A program made the translations under genes and the position numbers. The notes beneath the pieces are model-generated. The model saw nothing but the letters and a program-made list of their open reading frames with translations, ran no database searches and was not told where the DNA came from. DNA of 64,000 bases from Cycas panzhihuaensis (taxonomy: Eukaryota > Cycadophyta). Below, piece by piece: positions 22,358-34,479 of the stretch. Within the stretch, counting starts at the first letter, position 1. Each line of letters begins with the position of its first letter. The DNA lies in contig CM041465.1 in NCBI GenBank assembly GCA_023213395.1, positions 29,643,741 through 29,707,740 on the forward strand. Direction: 5' to 3'.

Positions 22358-23135
22358 ATGGCAACCAATCTTAATCAAGTGCAATTTCCTATATTCGATG
22401 GCCAAAATTTTTCACTATGGCATAAGATTATGAAAAACTATTTCATTACACATGATCTTTGGAAATATTTGCAACATGAAGGTGATCTTAGTATTAAATA
22501 AAATTTTAGAAAGGATAATGAAGTCTTAGGTTTATTATTTTGCATTATAAATGATGATATTTTTTCTAAAGTTTCTGAATTAATAACCTCTAAATCTATT
22601 TAGGATATTTTGATTTCTACTTATGGGGGAAATACCCTCAATGTATTTGATGTTGATTTTGTTGAACATGTGAGATAGGTACTAGAAGAGGTGTATTATA
22701 ATGATAAGACCAAAGAAGATTTAGATCAAATGCATGATCAGCTTATTACATAAGAATCTGATCCTCCATTTGAGGGGGGAATGAATCTTATGATATGATA
22801 GAGGAGAGTTATGATGATTTGACAGTGGTTCACAATGCAAAGTTTTCAAAAATCAAAGTTCAATTTTAAAGTTTCCTTAATATGCCAGTTGACAAAGACA
22901 AAGTTGCAGCTATTCATCTTTATACAAATCAAGCTTGATTTACACTAGATTTTTTACACTTTACTTACAGATGTTTTGCAAAAGTCCATGGTAAAAGGAC
23001 ATATATTGCTAGAATGTTAAAGCAAGTTAATAAAGATCAAGTTAAGAGTCTGAATTTTAAATTTTTTTTCAAGTACAAATTTTATAAGTTCAAAGAGAAT
23101 ATATAAGTGTTCATGATAACCATTAAGGGGGAGAA
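22358..23135 (+). pseudogene. Gag of element G, decayed
   Basis: ATG at 22358 opens MATNLNQVQFPIFDGQNFSL, homologous to C Gag with a slightly longer N terminus. Stops occur in the first 60 codons (TAA after DLSIK) and later at TAG and TAA codons; one of these replaces the Trp that C has in SIWDLL. A block of FRKDNEVLGLLFCIINDDIF is intact. The frame leads to the purine tract ATTAAGGGGGAGAA at 23122-23135. Confidence 0.8.
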
Positions 23136-23525
23136 TATTGGAGTTAATAGTCATCACTCCACTCCCATCTTCTAACGAGTATAGCACACCTCATCTTCAT
23201 CAATTTACACATGTGGGTACTCAACATGTGTAGGTAAGTTTAAGGTAAGTTAATGTTAATTTGAGTTAAGTTTGCATTATTTTATTATTATTTGAATTTC
23301 AGGGGTTGACGAGTTTCCCTCCTCCCCCAAACTATATAATTTGAGGGGTGTGTAACCCTGGTGTCTTTAGACACCACCTACAATATTGGATATTTGTAAC
23401 TCTCTTCTACAAACATGGATTGAATATACAAGCTATTACGTTTATACTACTATGCAACATTGATGTTGAAGTTTTGATTATCTCTTCTATGTTCTGTCCT
23501 ATTCTCCATGATTTTATTTACTTCA
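23136..23525 (+). repeat. 3' LTR of element G
   Basis: 390 bp, beginning TATTGGAGTTAATAG and ending TTTACTTCA, followed by AATGC, the imperfect copy of AATAC at 3612. The inverted repeats after the TATA-like box are intact here (GGTGTC and GACACC arms). Confidence 0.8.
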
Positions 23526-23530
23526 AATGC

Positions 23531-23740
23531 ATCATATAGCAAGTTGCACCCTAGCCTTCTTATCTATGTACATGCAACTCATATTTATGGGAGTGATAAC
23601 TTTAGGGGATCTTAATCATTCCCCTTGTAGGATTAATAGTCTAGTAATTCAATTTAAGAGTTATCTTTTTTTATGTTTTGAGTTAAAATTCCTTTTAATT
23701 ATGATATTATTTAAAGATAAAAGAGTTGATTTTTAATGAA

Positions 23741-23743
<3 letters not shown>
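23531..23743 (-). repeat. Possible continuation of the 5' LTR of copia Z
   Basis: This is the sequence that joins to 3611 once G is removed. On the minus strand it carries a TATA-like CCATAAATATGAG. It ends near an (AG)n tract. The outer boundary is not defined by any second LTR copy. Confidence 0.35.

Positions 23744-23773
<30 letters not shown>
23744..23773. repeat. (AG)n microsatellite
   Basis: About 15 uninterrupted AG dinucleotides. Confidence 0.97.
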
Positions 23774-23776
<3 letters not shown>

Positions 23777-25413
23777 AAAAGTAAATTAAAAATAAGAGTA
23801 AGGTATTAAGATGCCCAATAGGAAAGGGTCACACTATTAAGAGAAGAGTAACCTTCTATGCATAAGGAGAATACCTATAATCACAAAGCACCGTATACAT
23901 TAGCTTAGAAATTAGGTAGAAATACTTATTAATAAGTGCTAGTAGTATTAAATTTCTCTTTTGAATATGATAAAGCTCGCAATTAGTGAAGAATGTTTTA
24001 AAAACACACAAAATAAATGAGGTAAATATATAGAATTTAAATAACCTAACAAATTATCCAAATTTAACCAAGAGCGAGTCCACATTATAGAGCTCTAAGT
24101 TAGGATTCTAATGGTTTAAATAATCCAAAAATTATACTCGAATAAAAAAGGGTTAGCTTTAAGCCACCTTAACCAAGCAACCCCTAATCATTAGTCAGCA
24201 CCATATGACCACCTACTAGAGAGTGAGGGGTTAACATACCTTAAATAAAAATATAATTTAGTTAAGTTACACTAAAATATTGTAACGTATGTGTGTATAT
24301 GTTGAGAAAATTAAACATCCCACGCATGATTTGGCTACAAATAAATTTTAAAATACTAAAACTAATTGATTTAATCTTAATCAAATCATCCTAGGCATTA
24401 ATATGGATCAACACATGATCAAACTAACATCCTCAAGTGACTATCTAGATATCTATAATGAGAGTTTAAGGGCATGATTAGAGAGAAGGAGCAAGAGCAG
24501 TAAGTAACTACTTTGAAATATGAATATAGATGGTAAACTAAGCCATGATAACAGGCAACAACTAGAGGTAACACCAAATAGTCTCAAGCTGATTTGATCT
24601 CAAAATGTCTCTCAAATGGAGATAAAGCAAGTGTGGGGCTACACACATGGCTTGGGTGACTCAACAAGTGTTAAAGGGTAATGGAGGGCATGTCAGATCC
24701 TACTTAGGAAAATCTACCAATGCAATGAAGCAACCTTAGTAGTTGTAAGATCTTTGTGAGATGAGTAGAGGTAGCTAGGTAGATCATGGGTTGGGTGAGT
24801 TTAAAAAATGATAATTCTCACAATGGAGTCTGGCATATATGTATAGAATGACTTTGACTAGGATGAATGTATCTTGAATAGTAACCAAATAGACTTGAAT
24901 GGGGTCCTATTTCTTCATAACAAAAATGAACTAGGGTGCTCCATGAAGGTTACCTCTAGTAGATTATGAACAAATAAGAGAGAAGTATTTTTACACTAAA
25001 TGAGGAAACATAATAAGATCATAATATTCTCTTATATATAAGATAAACATAAAATAATTAAGATATTTTACGCACATTAAATAGACATAGCATGAGGATC
25101 AAATTGGTTGACACTTGTAATATTATTTTAGTAGAGTTTTGACTCTTACCAACTAGACAATGTATAATGGTGAGGATAAGGCCTTGATTTATAGGTGTGC
25201 AATGCCACTACTACTCTTATTTGATTGGTCGATATAATGGATAAATGTGATTGGCCTGTTATATGGTAAAGGGGTGAAGATACCCTCAACTAGAAATACA
25301 ACATCAAGTTACAACTTAATTTCATAAAGTACATAAGGTTACCTAAAGGTGTCATTATATTTTAACATGTAGATGATGATTAGATTAATGAAGGCTAAAT
25401 ATCAGTTTTTCTA

Positions 25414-25472
25414 GTGTGTCTATGTGTGTGTCTGTGTGTGTGTGTGTGTGTATGTGTGTATATGTATGTATA
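25414..25472. repeat. Imperfect (TG)n microsatellite
   Basis: Alternating TG, with TC and TA interruptions. Confidence 0.93.
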
Positions 25473-25538
25473 GGTAGAGGTTTTATAAGTGGTGATTACT
25501 AAGATAGATCACTTGATGACATAATGAATATATATCAA

Positions 25539-25680
25539 TATGTGTATGTGTGTGTGTGTGTGTGTGTGTCTATATATATATAGATATAGATATAGATATA
25601 GATATAGATATAGATATAGATATAGATGTAGATATAGATATAAATATAGATATAGATATGTATGTACATATGTATGTATA
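25539..25680. repeat. Compound microsatellite: (TG)n then (TATAGA)n
   Basis: A TG tract at 25541-25569 passes into TATATA and then at least 13 near-perfect TATAGA hexamers, followed by GTATGTAC-type repeats. The Tyr/Leu/His-rich minus-strand ORF here is only a translation of the repeat. Confidence 0.95.
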
Positions 25681-26579
25681 TGATGGTAAGTAGTCTCACT
25701 TAAATCAATGAATGAGTGTAAAAGGTAAGTCATATATGAATCTATTTTGAAATATATATATATATATTAAATACTAAGCTGATGTGATTTAGCACACAAT
25801 GACAATGATATTAATGATGAAAGTAGATTGCTCTAGAAAGGAATTAAATATAGAATTGATTTTTGAAGTGCCAGAGAAAGGAAACTACTCTAATACTACT
25901 CGTTATAAATTAAAGTTCATAACTTAATGACAAAGGCACAAACACAGGAGGAGAATACATGAGCATGCATAATAAACTAAGGTATCCAATGATCAAAGAC
26001 CAATATAACAGACTAATAAATGAATGGTGATACATATTACAATAGTTACACAAATACATATGTGATATAATATCCCTTAATAAAAGGGTGAAAGCATTAA
26101 AATATATCCTTTGATAATAATTGGATAATTAATTATTATTAATTAGGGCCTATAGGTTTAAAAATTCATTATATGGATTGAAATAGTCATCAAGGGTGTG
26201 GTACTAGAAATTATGTGTGTGTTTTAAGAGATGGTTTTTAGTATAGTAAAACTAATTATTATATTTTCTACAAATTGGTTGGTGATCATTTTAATATCTT
26301 GGCTTCATACATTAATGGCATCTTATTAATAAGTAACAATAAAGAAAATTGATCAAGTCTATAACATCCTAATTGGCATCTCATTTTAAGAGGAAGGACC
26401 TTGGTACAACACACTTTATTTTGAGAATTAAGATTAAGAGAGATAGGTAGAATAGGAAACTTTGGCTTAGCCAAAGGAAATACATTAAGTTGATACTATA
26501 GAGATTTAGGTTGAAATATTATAAAACTATTAATATGCTTATTCTTGTTGGGAATCAAATAATATCTAAATATTAATAA

Positions 26580-27197
26580 AGATATTAAGGGCATGTCTTT
26601 TATCCTCTATGTAAGTGCAATTAGAAGTTTGATGTGTTCTATGGTTTATACTCAACCAAACATTACCCATATAGTAGGAGTTATGAGTAGATACATGTTT
26701 AATCTAAATAGACAACATTGAGTTATAGTAAAGAGAATTTTTAAATATCTATAAGGAACATCAAAATGTGGAATTTTCTAGTAGGTACATCCCATACAAA
26801 ACATACGGTATGAGTAAGAAAAAGCTAATTATTGTACTCTTAGGCGCAAAAATTAAGTATATGGCACTAGTCATGTATGCAAGAAAGTGGCTTGGCTTTA
26901 GATATTGGCGTTGTATAGAAAGTAATAAGGATAGACTATGACAGTCAAAGCGTAATCTCTCTAGAAAAGAACCCTACATTTCATGTTTGATTGAATCATA
27001 TTCATGTGTAATTCTATTTTATTAAATATATAGATTTATAGAAGTTTAATATATAAATGAATGTAACAGACTCATTAACCAAGGTAGCTAGTATAGAAAA
27101 GTTCATATAGTATAAAGAAACAATGGGTGTTTTTAATTTTAGCATTCAATAGTCTATGTATGCAAGTTCTTTGCAAAGTATTCAATAAGTGGGAGTA
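26580..27197 (+). pseudogene. Copia remnant V: end of RT and RNase H
   Basis: The plus strand encodes decayed copia text. MCSMVYTQPNITHIVGVMSR is followed by YMFNLNRQHW and a basic stretch like KRIFKYL, which is the RT/RNase H connection. Later come YMALVMYARKWLG and a decayed C terminus leading to a purine-rich AAGTGGGAG. All frames are interrupted. No gag, protease or integrase of this copy is visible. Confidence 0.75.
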
Positions 27198-27480
27198 TGT
27201 TGGATATGTTGAACATTTTGTATGGTGTTACATGGATATATACATTACAATCAAGCCCCACTTTATGCATTCTAGGGATATTTCCTACCCATGGTCATGT
27301 GCTCATTGTATTGTAATATCAACAGTCAATATCTTAGAAAATTATATCTATATACACTTTTGTATTAGCACATGTAAAGAGGTTCAATATGATTATGAGT
27401 TGGTATTTACTTTGTATTATTTATAAATTTCTCTATTTAATAAAAGTGGTCTATTATTAGACTTGTATCTTTAGTTGTTC
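27198..27480 (+). repeat. Probable 3' LTR of copia V
   Basis: TGTTGGATATGTTGAAC follows directly after the purine-rich tract, as expected for a copia 3' LTR. The end is not defined because no second copy is present. Confidence 0.4.
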
Positions 27481-29519
27481 TTATGGATGTGCTTATTTTA
27501 TTTCTTTGCACTATTATAAGTTTTATTTTTTCATAACTTCTCTATTTAACATATTCTAATAATATGGATATTTTATTGAGCCCAATAATGCATACACCAA
27601 ATGAGAGGATATATAAAATTTTACACCTTTGTAGAGACTATTAAATTAAGTAACCAAAGTATCATTGAATATAGTTACCTAATCAAAAAGGAAATTTTCC
27701 TTTTGGCTTCATATAATAATATATACATGTAGAAAGTGTAGTCTCTCATCATCAAAATATCCAAAAACTCTAGCAAGTAATAAATTCAAACCTAAATTAA
27801 TCCTTGGAATAATTTAGAATTTAACCCATCTTTCTTCATGTCCCACTTTTAGGGAATTAGTTGCTAACTAGACATTTGTACACCCAACTACTTATCCCTT
27901 TCTATAGCTACACCAAGCATATTAATATGAAATAAAAAATTTAGCTATGGTAGATTAAAAATCCTACACAGATTATCAAAAGCAAGGCCACAATAATATG
28001 CCCATCTGGGGATATAATCCCTTTTTTTAATTGTTCTACAAAAAGGAGCCAATGTCAAGATCAATTCTAGACATAGGAATAACTTAGGAACAAAGCCTAT
28101 GTTTACTAACTCACTTCTCTATATATCACTTTTTGTATTCCTTTTAACTCTAAATTGTTCCTAGTCTTATAGTATCCTTAATAGTAATCATTATGATATA
28201 AGACATGAGTTCTTCACTTCTAAATTACAAACCTCAAGAATTCTAATGTCTGCATTGTCTCTATAATTTTCCATTCAATAACTTTGCTTGAAATATTCTT
28301 TCCAACAACATGTAAAACATAAGGAAAATCGTAAAATTTAAAATTCCATCCTACATGTTTGTATATTATTTATGCCCTATCTCACTCAATTCTAATGTCC
28401 CTAGTTCAACTTTGCAAATGAGTAGTCCTCTATATATAATCTAATAGTCAAGGGTAGCTTTGCAAGGCCCAAGTCCTTTAAGGGCTTTTCTAAGCACAAT
28501 TAATCAACTAATTACATGCATATCTCATATTAGTCCATCAAATGGTTAAGATTAACTTTACAACTTTCATCTTTATATTTCTTTATTCAAGATCCACACC
28601 CCTTCCCAAGACATAATATTCTACGAAGTGATCAAGATTATGACACATGCCCATGAATGGACAACTAAAATTGACTTTGTATAGCATACCACCACAAGGC
28701 TTCAACTTCAATATAATGATAAAAAAGAGAGTATCCTACCATGAAGTCATTAAGATAGTGACATATGTGTGTTCCTCACACTGTGAAGATTAACTTCATA
28801 AATGCTTTTCTGTATGATCCCTCTTTATATCTTAAGACATTTCATTATTATTAACTTGGTAAAGTATATCCTGATCATATGCATGTCTCATAGGATGATC
28901 ATGATCACATTTTATATGTCATTTACTTCATACAAATATATCTAGATACAAACATATATCCATAGATCTAGTGGATAATATCAAATTTGTATATGACTTC
29001 TTCATTAAATTCCCATTTCAAGTGTATACTCGATCATAAGTCTCCCTAATAAAGTGCAAGAAATTTGGCCATATGTCTAACATATTAATGGCTTAAATCA
29101 ATTTTACTTTTTATTTATTTATGAATACTCCTCCTTGTTTTACCTTTGTTATTTTTTATAAATCACTTTTCATTTAATAAATAGATAGGATCCCGATACA
29201 TATCATTTAATCATATGGATTAGATTAACTTTTAAAGTGACTATTTTACAATTTTCATCCTCCATGACAACTCCATTCTCCTTCGATTAAGCAACCTCTA
29301 CTCATTGTGAAGTATCTCAGATGTCACCATCTATCCTTAATTTCAATGATCGTGATTCCTTCTATTGATACTTCCTTTATATATCACTTGCTTGACCTTA
29401 CTTGTTGTGAAGTTAATCCTTAATACCTAAAGTATGTATCACTAAAATCTTCATTATGTAATAACTTTTACTTTCCCAAGTTATTAAAATTATACAACCT
29501 TCTTCGTTTGAAACACCTA
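27481..29519. other. Decayed sequence, possibly the 3' LTR region of gypsy W
   Basis: No coding sequence is recognised. Around 28600-28810 two related stretches (with GAAGT, TCA, AAGAT, TGACA and CAT in order) suggest an old tandem duplication of about 150 bp. If W is a normal element, its 3' LTR should lie here on the minus strand, but no pair is available to prove it. Confidence 0.35.
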
Positions 29520-30950
29520 AGGAGTTTTAAGAAAAAATTTGATGTCACCATTGACATGGTAACATATCACCAATTAATAGGAATAGACAATGCTTTCCCT
29601 TTTTTGTCCCTTAATTGAAAAGTATTATTACTAATTATTTCAAAGGAAGTCAAACGAGTAATATAAAATGAATCAATTTTCCTATGTGCATCTAACTTTT
29701 ATTTAGCTCTATCCCACATTAATACTTTATCTCCCAAATTAAACTCCTTTTGAGTAGAAGATTTATAGCCAAAGTACTTCTTTACCTTCTCTTAATAAAC
29801 CTATAAAATCTATATTTCTTCCTCATATTTTTCCTTTAGAGCTAATAGATAATTAAGTCTCTTAGTGATGTGGGCCATTACTAAGTCCTCTAAGTCCACA
29901 AGATAAAGAGTAATACAATCCAGATGTGGGGATAGAATTACTTCCTTTCCATATACTAGTATGAAGGAAGAATATCCTATTACCTCTTTAGTCATGGTCA
30001 TGTCTACCCATAATGCCTGACAAAGTTTCATGTACCAATATTTCTATCTAAGCTTTACAATTCTTCTCAATATCCTTATTAAATTTTTATTAGTTAACTC
30101 AACCAACCCATTACCCTAAGGATATGGTTGGATGAGGTGCTTAAACTTGTTCCCATCTCTATATATAATCTTATCATCTCCATTGAAAATAAATATTATG
30201 CAGTAATTTTCAGACATAAGGAAAGAAGGCACACCAAATCTAGGGATTATAATATCTTATAAGAATGGGATGAGGGTAATTATTATATCCTCCTTAGAAG
30301 TAACAAATTGTATCCATAAAGTAAAGTAGTTTATTCTAGTCTAGATGAAGGTATAACCTTTGTTATAAAGGGTGTTAATAGTCCTAATGAAGTCTAAACT
30401 ACATTTCTCAAACTATTAGTCTGCATGTATTAACTTTAGGGGCAGTGCTATTGACTTTTATTTTCTAATGAACTTCTAACATGACACACAACCTTGGAAA
30501 CTTAGAAATATATCCTTGATGATAGTTGTCCAAAAGTATGTAGGTCCTAGAATTTTATATGAAGTCATATCTATTAAGAAGTATCCTCTAAATATTCCTA
30601 CATGAAATTCTTCAAGGATATTTTGTAGTTTTACTTTTATTAGGCATCTTAATAGAGCTCCATCATAACTTCATTTGTATAATTAGCCATGTATTAGTAT
30701 GTAAGGCATTACCCTAAGTTTTACTAATCTTTATGCCTTTTTATTCAAGTGTTCTAACTAGATACATTTTTTAAGATAGAACCTTATATTTTTCAAGAAT
30801 GGAGAAATCCCATATTACTGTCCCTCTTTAGTTGAAGCCATATTGGTGAGCTAGTCTTCTTGATCTTATAAATTTAACTTGAATTCTATCTAATTATTTA
30901 CCTAATTATCCATAATAAATCTCCATAAGTAGATAAAAATATAATTGAAG
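29520..30950 (-). pseudogene. Ty3/gypsy integrase remnant W
   Basis: The open 73-codon stretch at 29810-30031 includes LCQALWVDMTMTKEVIGYSS and FILVYGKEVIL, the post-core region of chromovirus or Tat-type integrases. Upstream on the minus strand are RFGVPSFLMSENY, with the second acidic position changed, and GNGLVELTNKNLIRILRRIV, which retains the final Glu of DDE. Downstream, near 29640-29800, is a decayed C-terminal domain. Stops are frequent. RT and gag of this copy are not recognisable, so it is truncated. Confidence 0.75.
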
Positions 30951-31529
30951 AGAATGAATAGTACTTCATTAATAATGAGGGAGAATGATCTCTCTTATAT
31001 ATAATTAATTTATATAACTGATTAGTACATGAGTGACACTTAGGTGACAAGTGTCATCTTAAACATAAGAGAGAGAATGACATTAAAGAAGAGAATATAA
31101 ATCATTATATTCATTATCTTAACTATTAGTTAAAAAAGGTTGTAACTAAAAACTTAGATGTTCATAATAGTCTAGTCGTAGCCTCAATTACAAATAAGTT
31201 ATACTCTGAATTATATCTATGATCTGATCACATTATGAACTACAATTATGACTTGGTCACACTTATGATCATGACCTAGTCATACTTGTGATTCTAATTA
31301 TGACCTAGTCACACTTTTAGTTATGATTGTGACTTAGTCATACCCTTGGCTACAATTGCATCTCCATAACACTTCTGATTATGATTATGATCTAATCATA
31401 TGACCAACTACAATTGTGACAGAGTTTTACTTGCAACTATAATTACAACCTAGCCATATATATTATAATAAAATATTATTGTCTCTTAATGTTTTGTCTA
31501 TTTTATTCTAAGTTTATCTCTAAAGTATT
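30951..31529 (-). repeat. Probable 3' LTR of copia Y, with internal short repeats
   Basis: It lies directly beyond the end of Y's RNase H and begins (minus strand) TGTTAATACTTTAGAG after a purine-rich stretch. Between about 31200 and 31440 a loose 30-bp motif, GATTATGACCTAGTCACAC, recurs about eight times. The far end is undefined. Confidence 0.4.
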
Positions 31530-34440
31530 AACACTTGTCTTTAACAATTGGCTTTGTAAAAATGTCTATAACTTATTCTTTAGAAGTATAATGAATTAGG
31601 CTCAACTCTTTGTTTTAGAATTTTCTCTTGTGAAATGATAATAAACTTCAATATGTTTTGTCATAGCATGAAAGATAAGATTCTTCATCATCTTGATAAT
31701 AGTTTTGATTGTCATAGAAAAGAATAGTGGGATAATTCTGTTCTTGATTCATATCCTTTAGGAGTTGTATGCTCCATATGACTTCACAAGTTATGCTAAC
31801 TACTAACTTATATTCTACTTTAGAAGAAAATAGATCAATAGTTGATTATTTCTTACTACTCCATGAAGTGACTGTTAAGCCAAGTGAGAAATAATATCCA
31901 ATTATAGATTCCCTATCTTCTTTATCTTTGGTCCAATTGAAATTACTGTAATTGATTAATTACATATTTATTATTTTAGCATAATTTAATCCCATTGTTG
32001 AAGTTACTTTAATGTATTTAAGTATTCTTTTTGTTGGGTTCTAGTGTGATACCTTAGTTTGTTATATGTATCTAGAGGTTACTCCTACTAAATATGAAAT
32101 ATTAGGTCTAATGGTAGTGAGATAGATGAGATTTCCCACTAGCTACCTATAAAGGGTTGCATCTACTAACTGTTCATCTTTATCATGAGTTAAGATGTAA
32201 CCAATGTCCATCAGAGTAGTACAATTATTACAATTTTCTATTTCAAACTTTTTAAATAATTTTTAAATATATTTTGACTGTGATATAAAAATTAAGCCTT
32301 TTCGCTAACTTACCTCAATTCCAGGATAATAGTGAAGGATACCTAAGTGAGTCATCTCAAATTCTTTTTCTAATTAAGACTTTATTATTACAATAATCTT
32401 ATTATCACTTCATGTGATAATCATATTATCGACAAAGATAATGATGGTGGTGATGAAACCTTTGTTAACTTTTACATATGAGCTAGGATCAAATTCATAC
32501 CTACAAAAACCATTTTGAGTCAAGTATCAATTTAATCTAGTGTACCAAGCTCTTGGAGCTTGTTTTAGACCATAAATGGCTTTTTATAACTTGTAAGCAA
32601 GATGTTATTATCCTTCCTTTATATATTTAGTTTGTTGCTTCATATATACTTCTTCATTTATATCTCTATTTAGGAAATCACTTTTGACATCAAGTTGAAC
32701 AATCATCTAGTCTTTTTAAGCTACTAAAATAATGATTATTCTTACAATATTTAATTTTACAACTAGAGAGAAGGACTCTTCATAATCTATGCCAGTAGTT
32801 TGAGTATACCCTTTGGCTACTAAACTTTCTTTATATTTCTCAATTTTACCATTAGGTTTTTACCTTGACCTTGTACCCCCATTTATAATCAACAATGGTT
32901 TATCTTGCAAAGCTTCAACTAACTCCCAGGTTTTGTTCCTAGTAATTACAATCATTTTAGCATCCATTACTATCCTCCATTTAGAATATTGATTGACTTT
33001 TATAAAAGTATAAGATTCAAGTGAATAGGATAATGCTTGATACTTCTAAGACCTCATTCTTTTCTCAAATATGTCACATTTTACTTCCTTAATAGTTTTG
33101 AGATATCATTTAGGTACCTTATTTAGAGGTTTTCTTCCCGTTTACTCTTCTTTTAAGGTGATTTATTCCATAGTTAGACATATTTAACTATTATTTACAT
33201 TGGGTCTCATTAGTATCTTTTAATATGACTCTAGATATTTCTTCAGTAGGAATAATAACAAAAGACTTAGTATCTAATTTTATCTAATAGTTTTTTCATC
33301 AAAAAATAACATCTCTACTAATATAGACTTTATTTATTTTGGGCTTTATGCACCTATAGGCATTGGAATTATTATTGTAACATATCATTATGCATTACAC
33401 ACTTTTTATTATCTAGCTTAGTTTGTTTCTTGTCAGGGACATGAACATAAGCTTTACAACTAAAGACTTTAAGGTTACTTATGTATGGTTTTCTTCCTAT
33501 CTAATCTTCTTTAGGTCTTACTCCACTTGTGCTTGAGCAGGACTCCTATTGATTAAATGTACAACTATATTAACTAGTTCTACCTAATATGTTTTTGTAA
33601 CAGCTTTGTCTTATACTAAACTTCAAGCCATCTCTATTATGGTCTTATTCATTCACTCTACAACACTATTTGACTATGGTATAGGGTGTCATGACTTGTT
33701 GATGTATCTTATGTAGTCCATAAAAATGAAAGAATTCTTTCAACACATAATGTCCTCATCCATCAGACTCAAGATATTTAACTTTGCAATCACTCTCAAG
33801 TTCAACTTGAACTTTGAATTTTTTAAAGTAATTAAGAACATCTGACTTTCTGAAAAGAAAATATACCCATGTTTTTTCTAGAAAAATCATTAATTAAAGT
33901 GTGAAAATATTAAGTTCTATTAACTAAACTAAGAGTAATGTGTCCATAGAGATCTGTATGAACTAGATCTAATTTCCTTTATGCATGCCATGTACTTTCT
34001 CAAAAAGGAGCTATGTGTTGTTAGCCCAACATGCAACTTTTATAAATAAAAGAAGTAAATTTTATATCTTGGAGTCCAATAACTATATTAGAATTTTTTA
34101 ATAATTCTAAATATTTATTTAAGGTATTCCCATACTTAGCATGCCAAATTTCATTATTAGCAAAGTTAGAGGTATCAAAAGACTTTATACTTAGGTTTGA
34201 CATAATGGGAGTAGAAATTAACTTATACAAATTGTTACTTTCTCTCTCTTCTATAACTACAACTCCTCTTTTCATATCATAAATGAGACAATGACCATCT
34301 TTATCAAATACAACTCTAATTTTTCCTTTTTCAAATGGGACATAGAGAATAATTTTTTCTTCATACTAGGTACAAACAGTACATCTCTAAGCTTTTAGAT
34401 TTCATTATTAGTTATCACTCTTATTCCCTAAATGTGAAGA
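31530..34440 (-). pseudogene. Copia remnant Y: protease to RNase H, broken
   Basis: On the minus strand the order is protease remnant (about 34300-34440), GAG-pre-integrase (34021-34275, with IWHAKYGNTLNKYLELLKNS and KSCMLG), integrase (33500-34000), RT (32300-33200) and RNase H (31530-32000). The RT catalytic box reads FVDNMI, with the second Asp changed to Asn. Stops and frame changes occur throughout. Gag is missing at the upstream end, where gypsy X begins. Confidence 0.75.
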
Positions 34441-34479
34441 GAAAAGTTATTGCCTATTTCCCAGCTCTCAAGAATGGGT

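Larger units (their letters stand above)
3617..23525 (+). mobile_element. Non-autonomous Gag-only LTR retrotransposon G (interrupted by D and E)
   Basis: LTRs at 3617-4024 and 23136-23525 flank an internal region with three primer-site copies, an AGATCT-rich leader, a cargo block, a conserved non-coding stretch, a copia-type gag and a polypurine tract. Flanking 5-mers are AATAC (3612-3616) and AATGC (23526-23530), a target duplication with one mismatch. Both LTRs begin TATT rather than TGTT. No pol domain belongs to G itself; the pol inside it belongs to nested E. Element D (5696-19208) splits the leader from the cargo. Confidence 0.8.
23774..26579. other. Decayed intergenic sequence, no gene recognised
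   Basis: No ORF with family similarity was found on either strand. Apart from the simple repeats listed separately, I see nothing that I can name. Confidence 0.5.

Noticed and set aside
25509-25733. 74-codon minus-strand ORF rich in Tyr, Leu and His
   Set aside because: It is a direct translation of the TG and TATAGA microsatellites and has no other support.
31200-31440. Repeated GATTATGACCTAGTC-like units as a satellite
   Set aside because: Only a few diverged units lie directly beyond copia Y, so they are better explained as part of its LTR.
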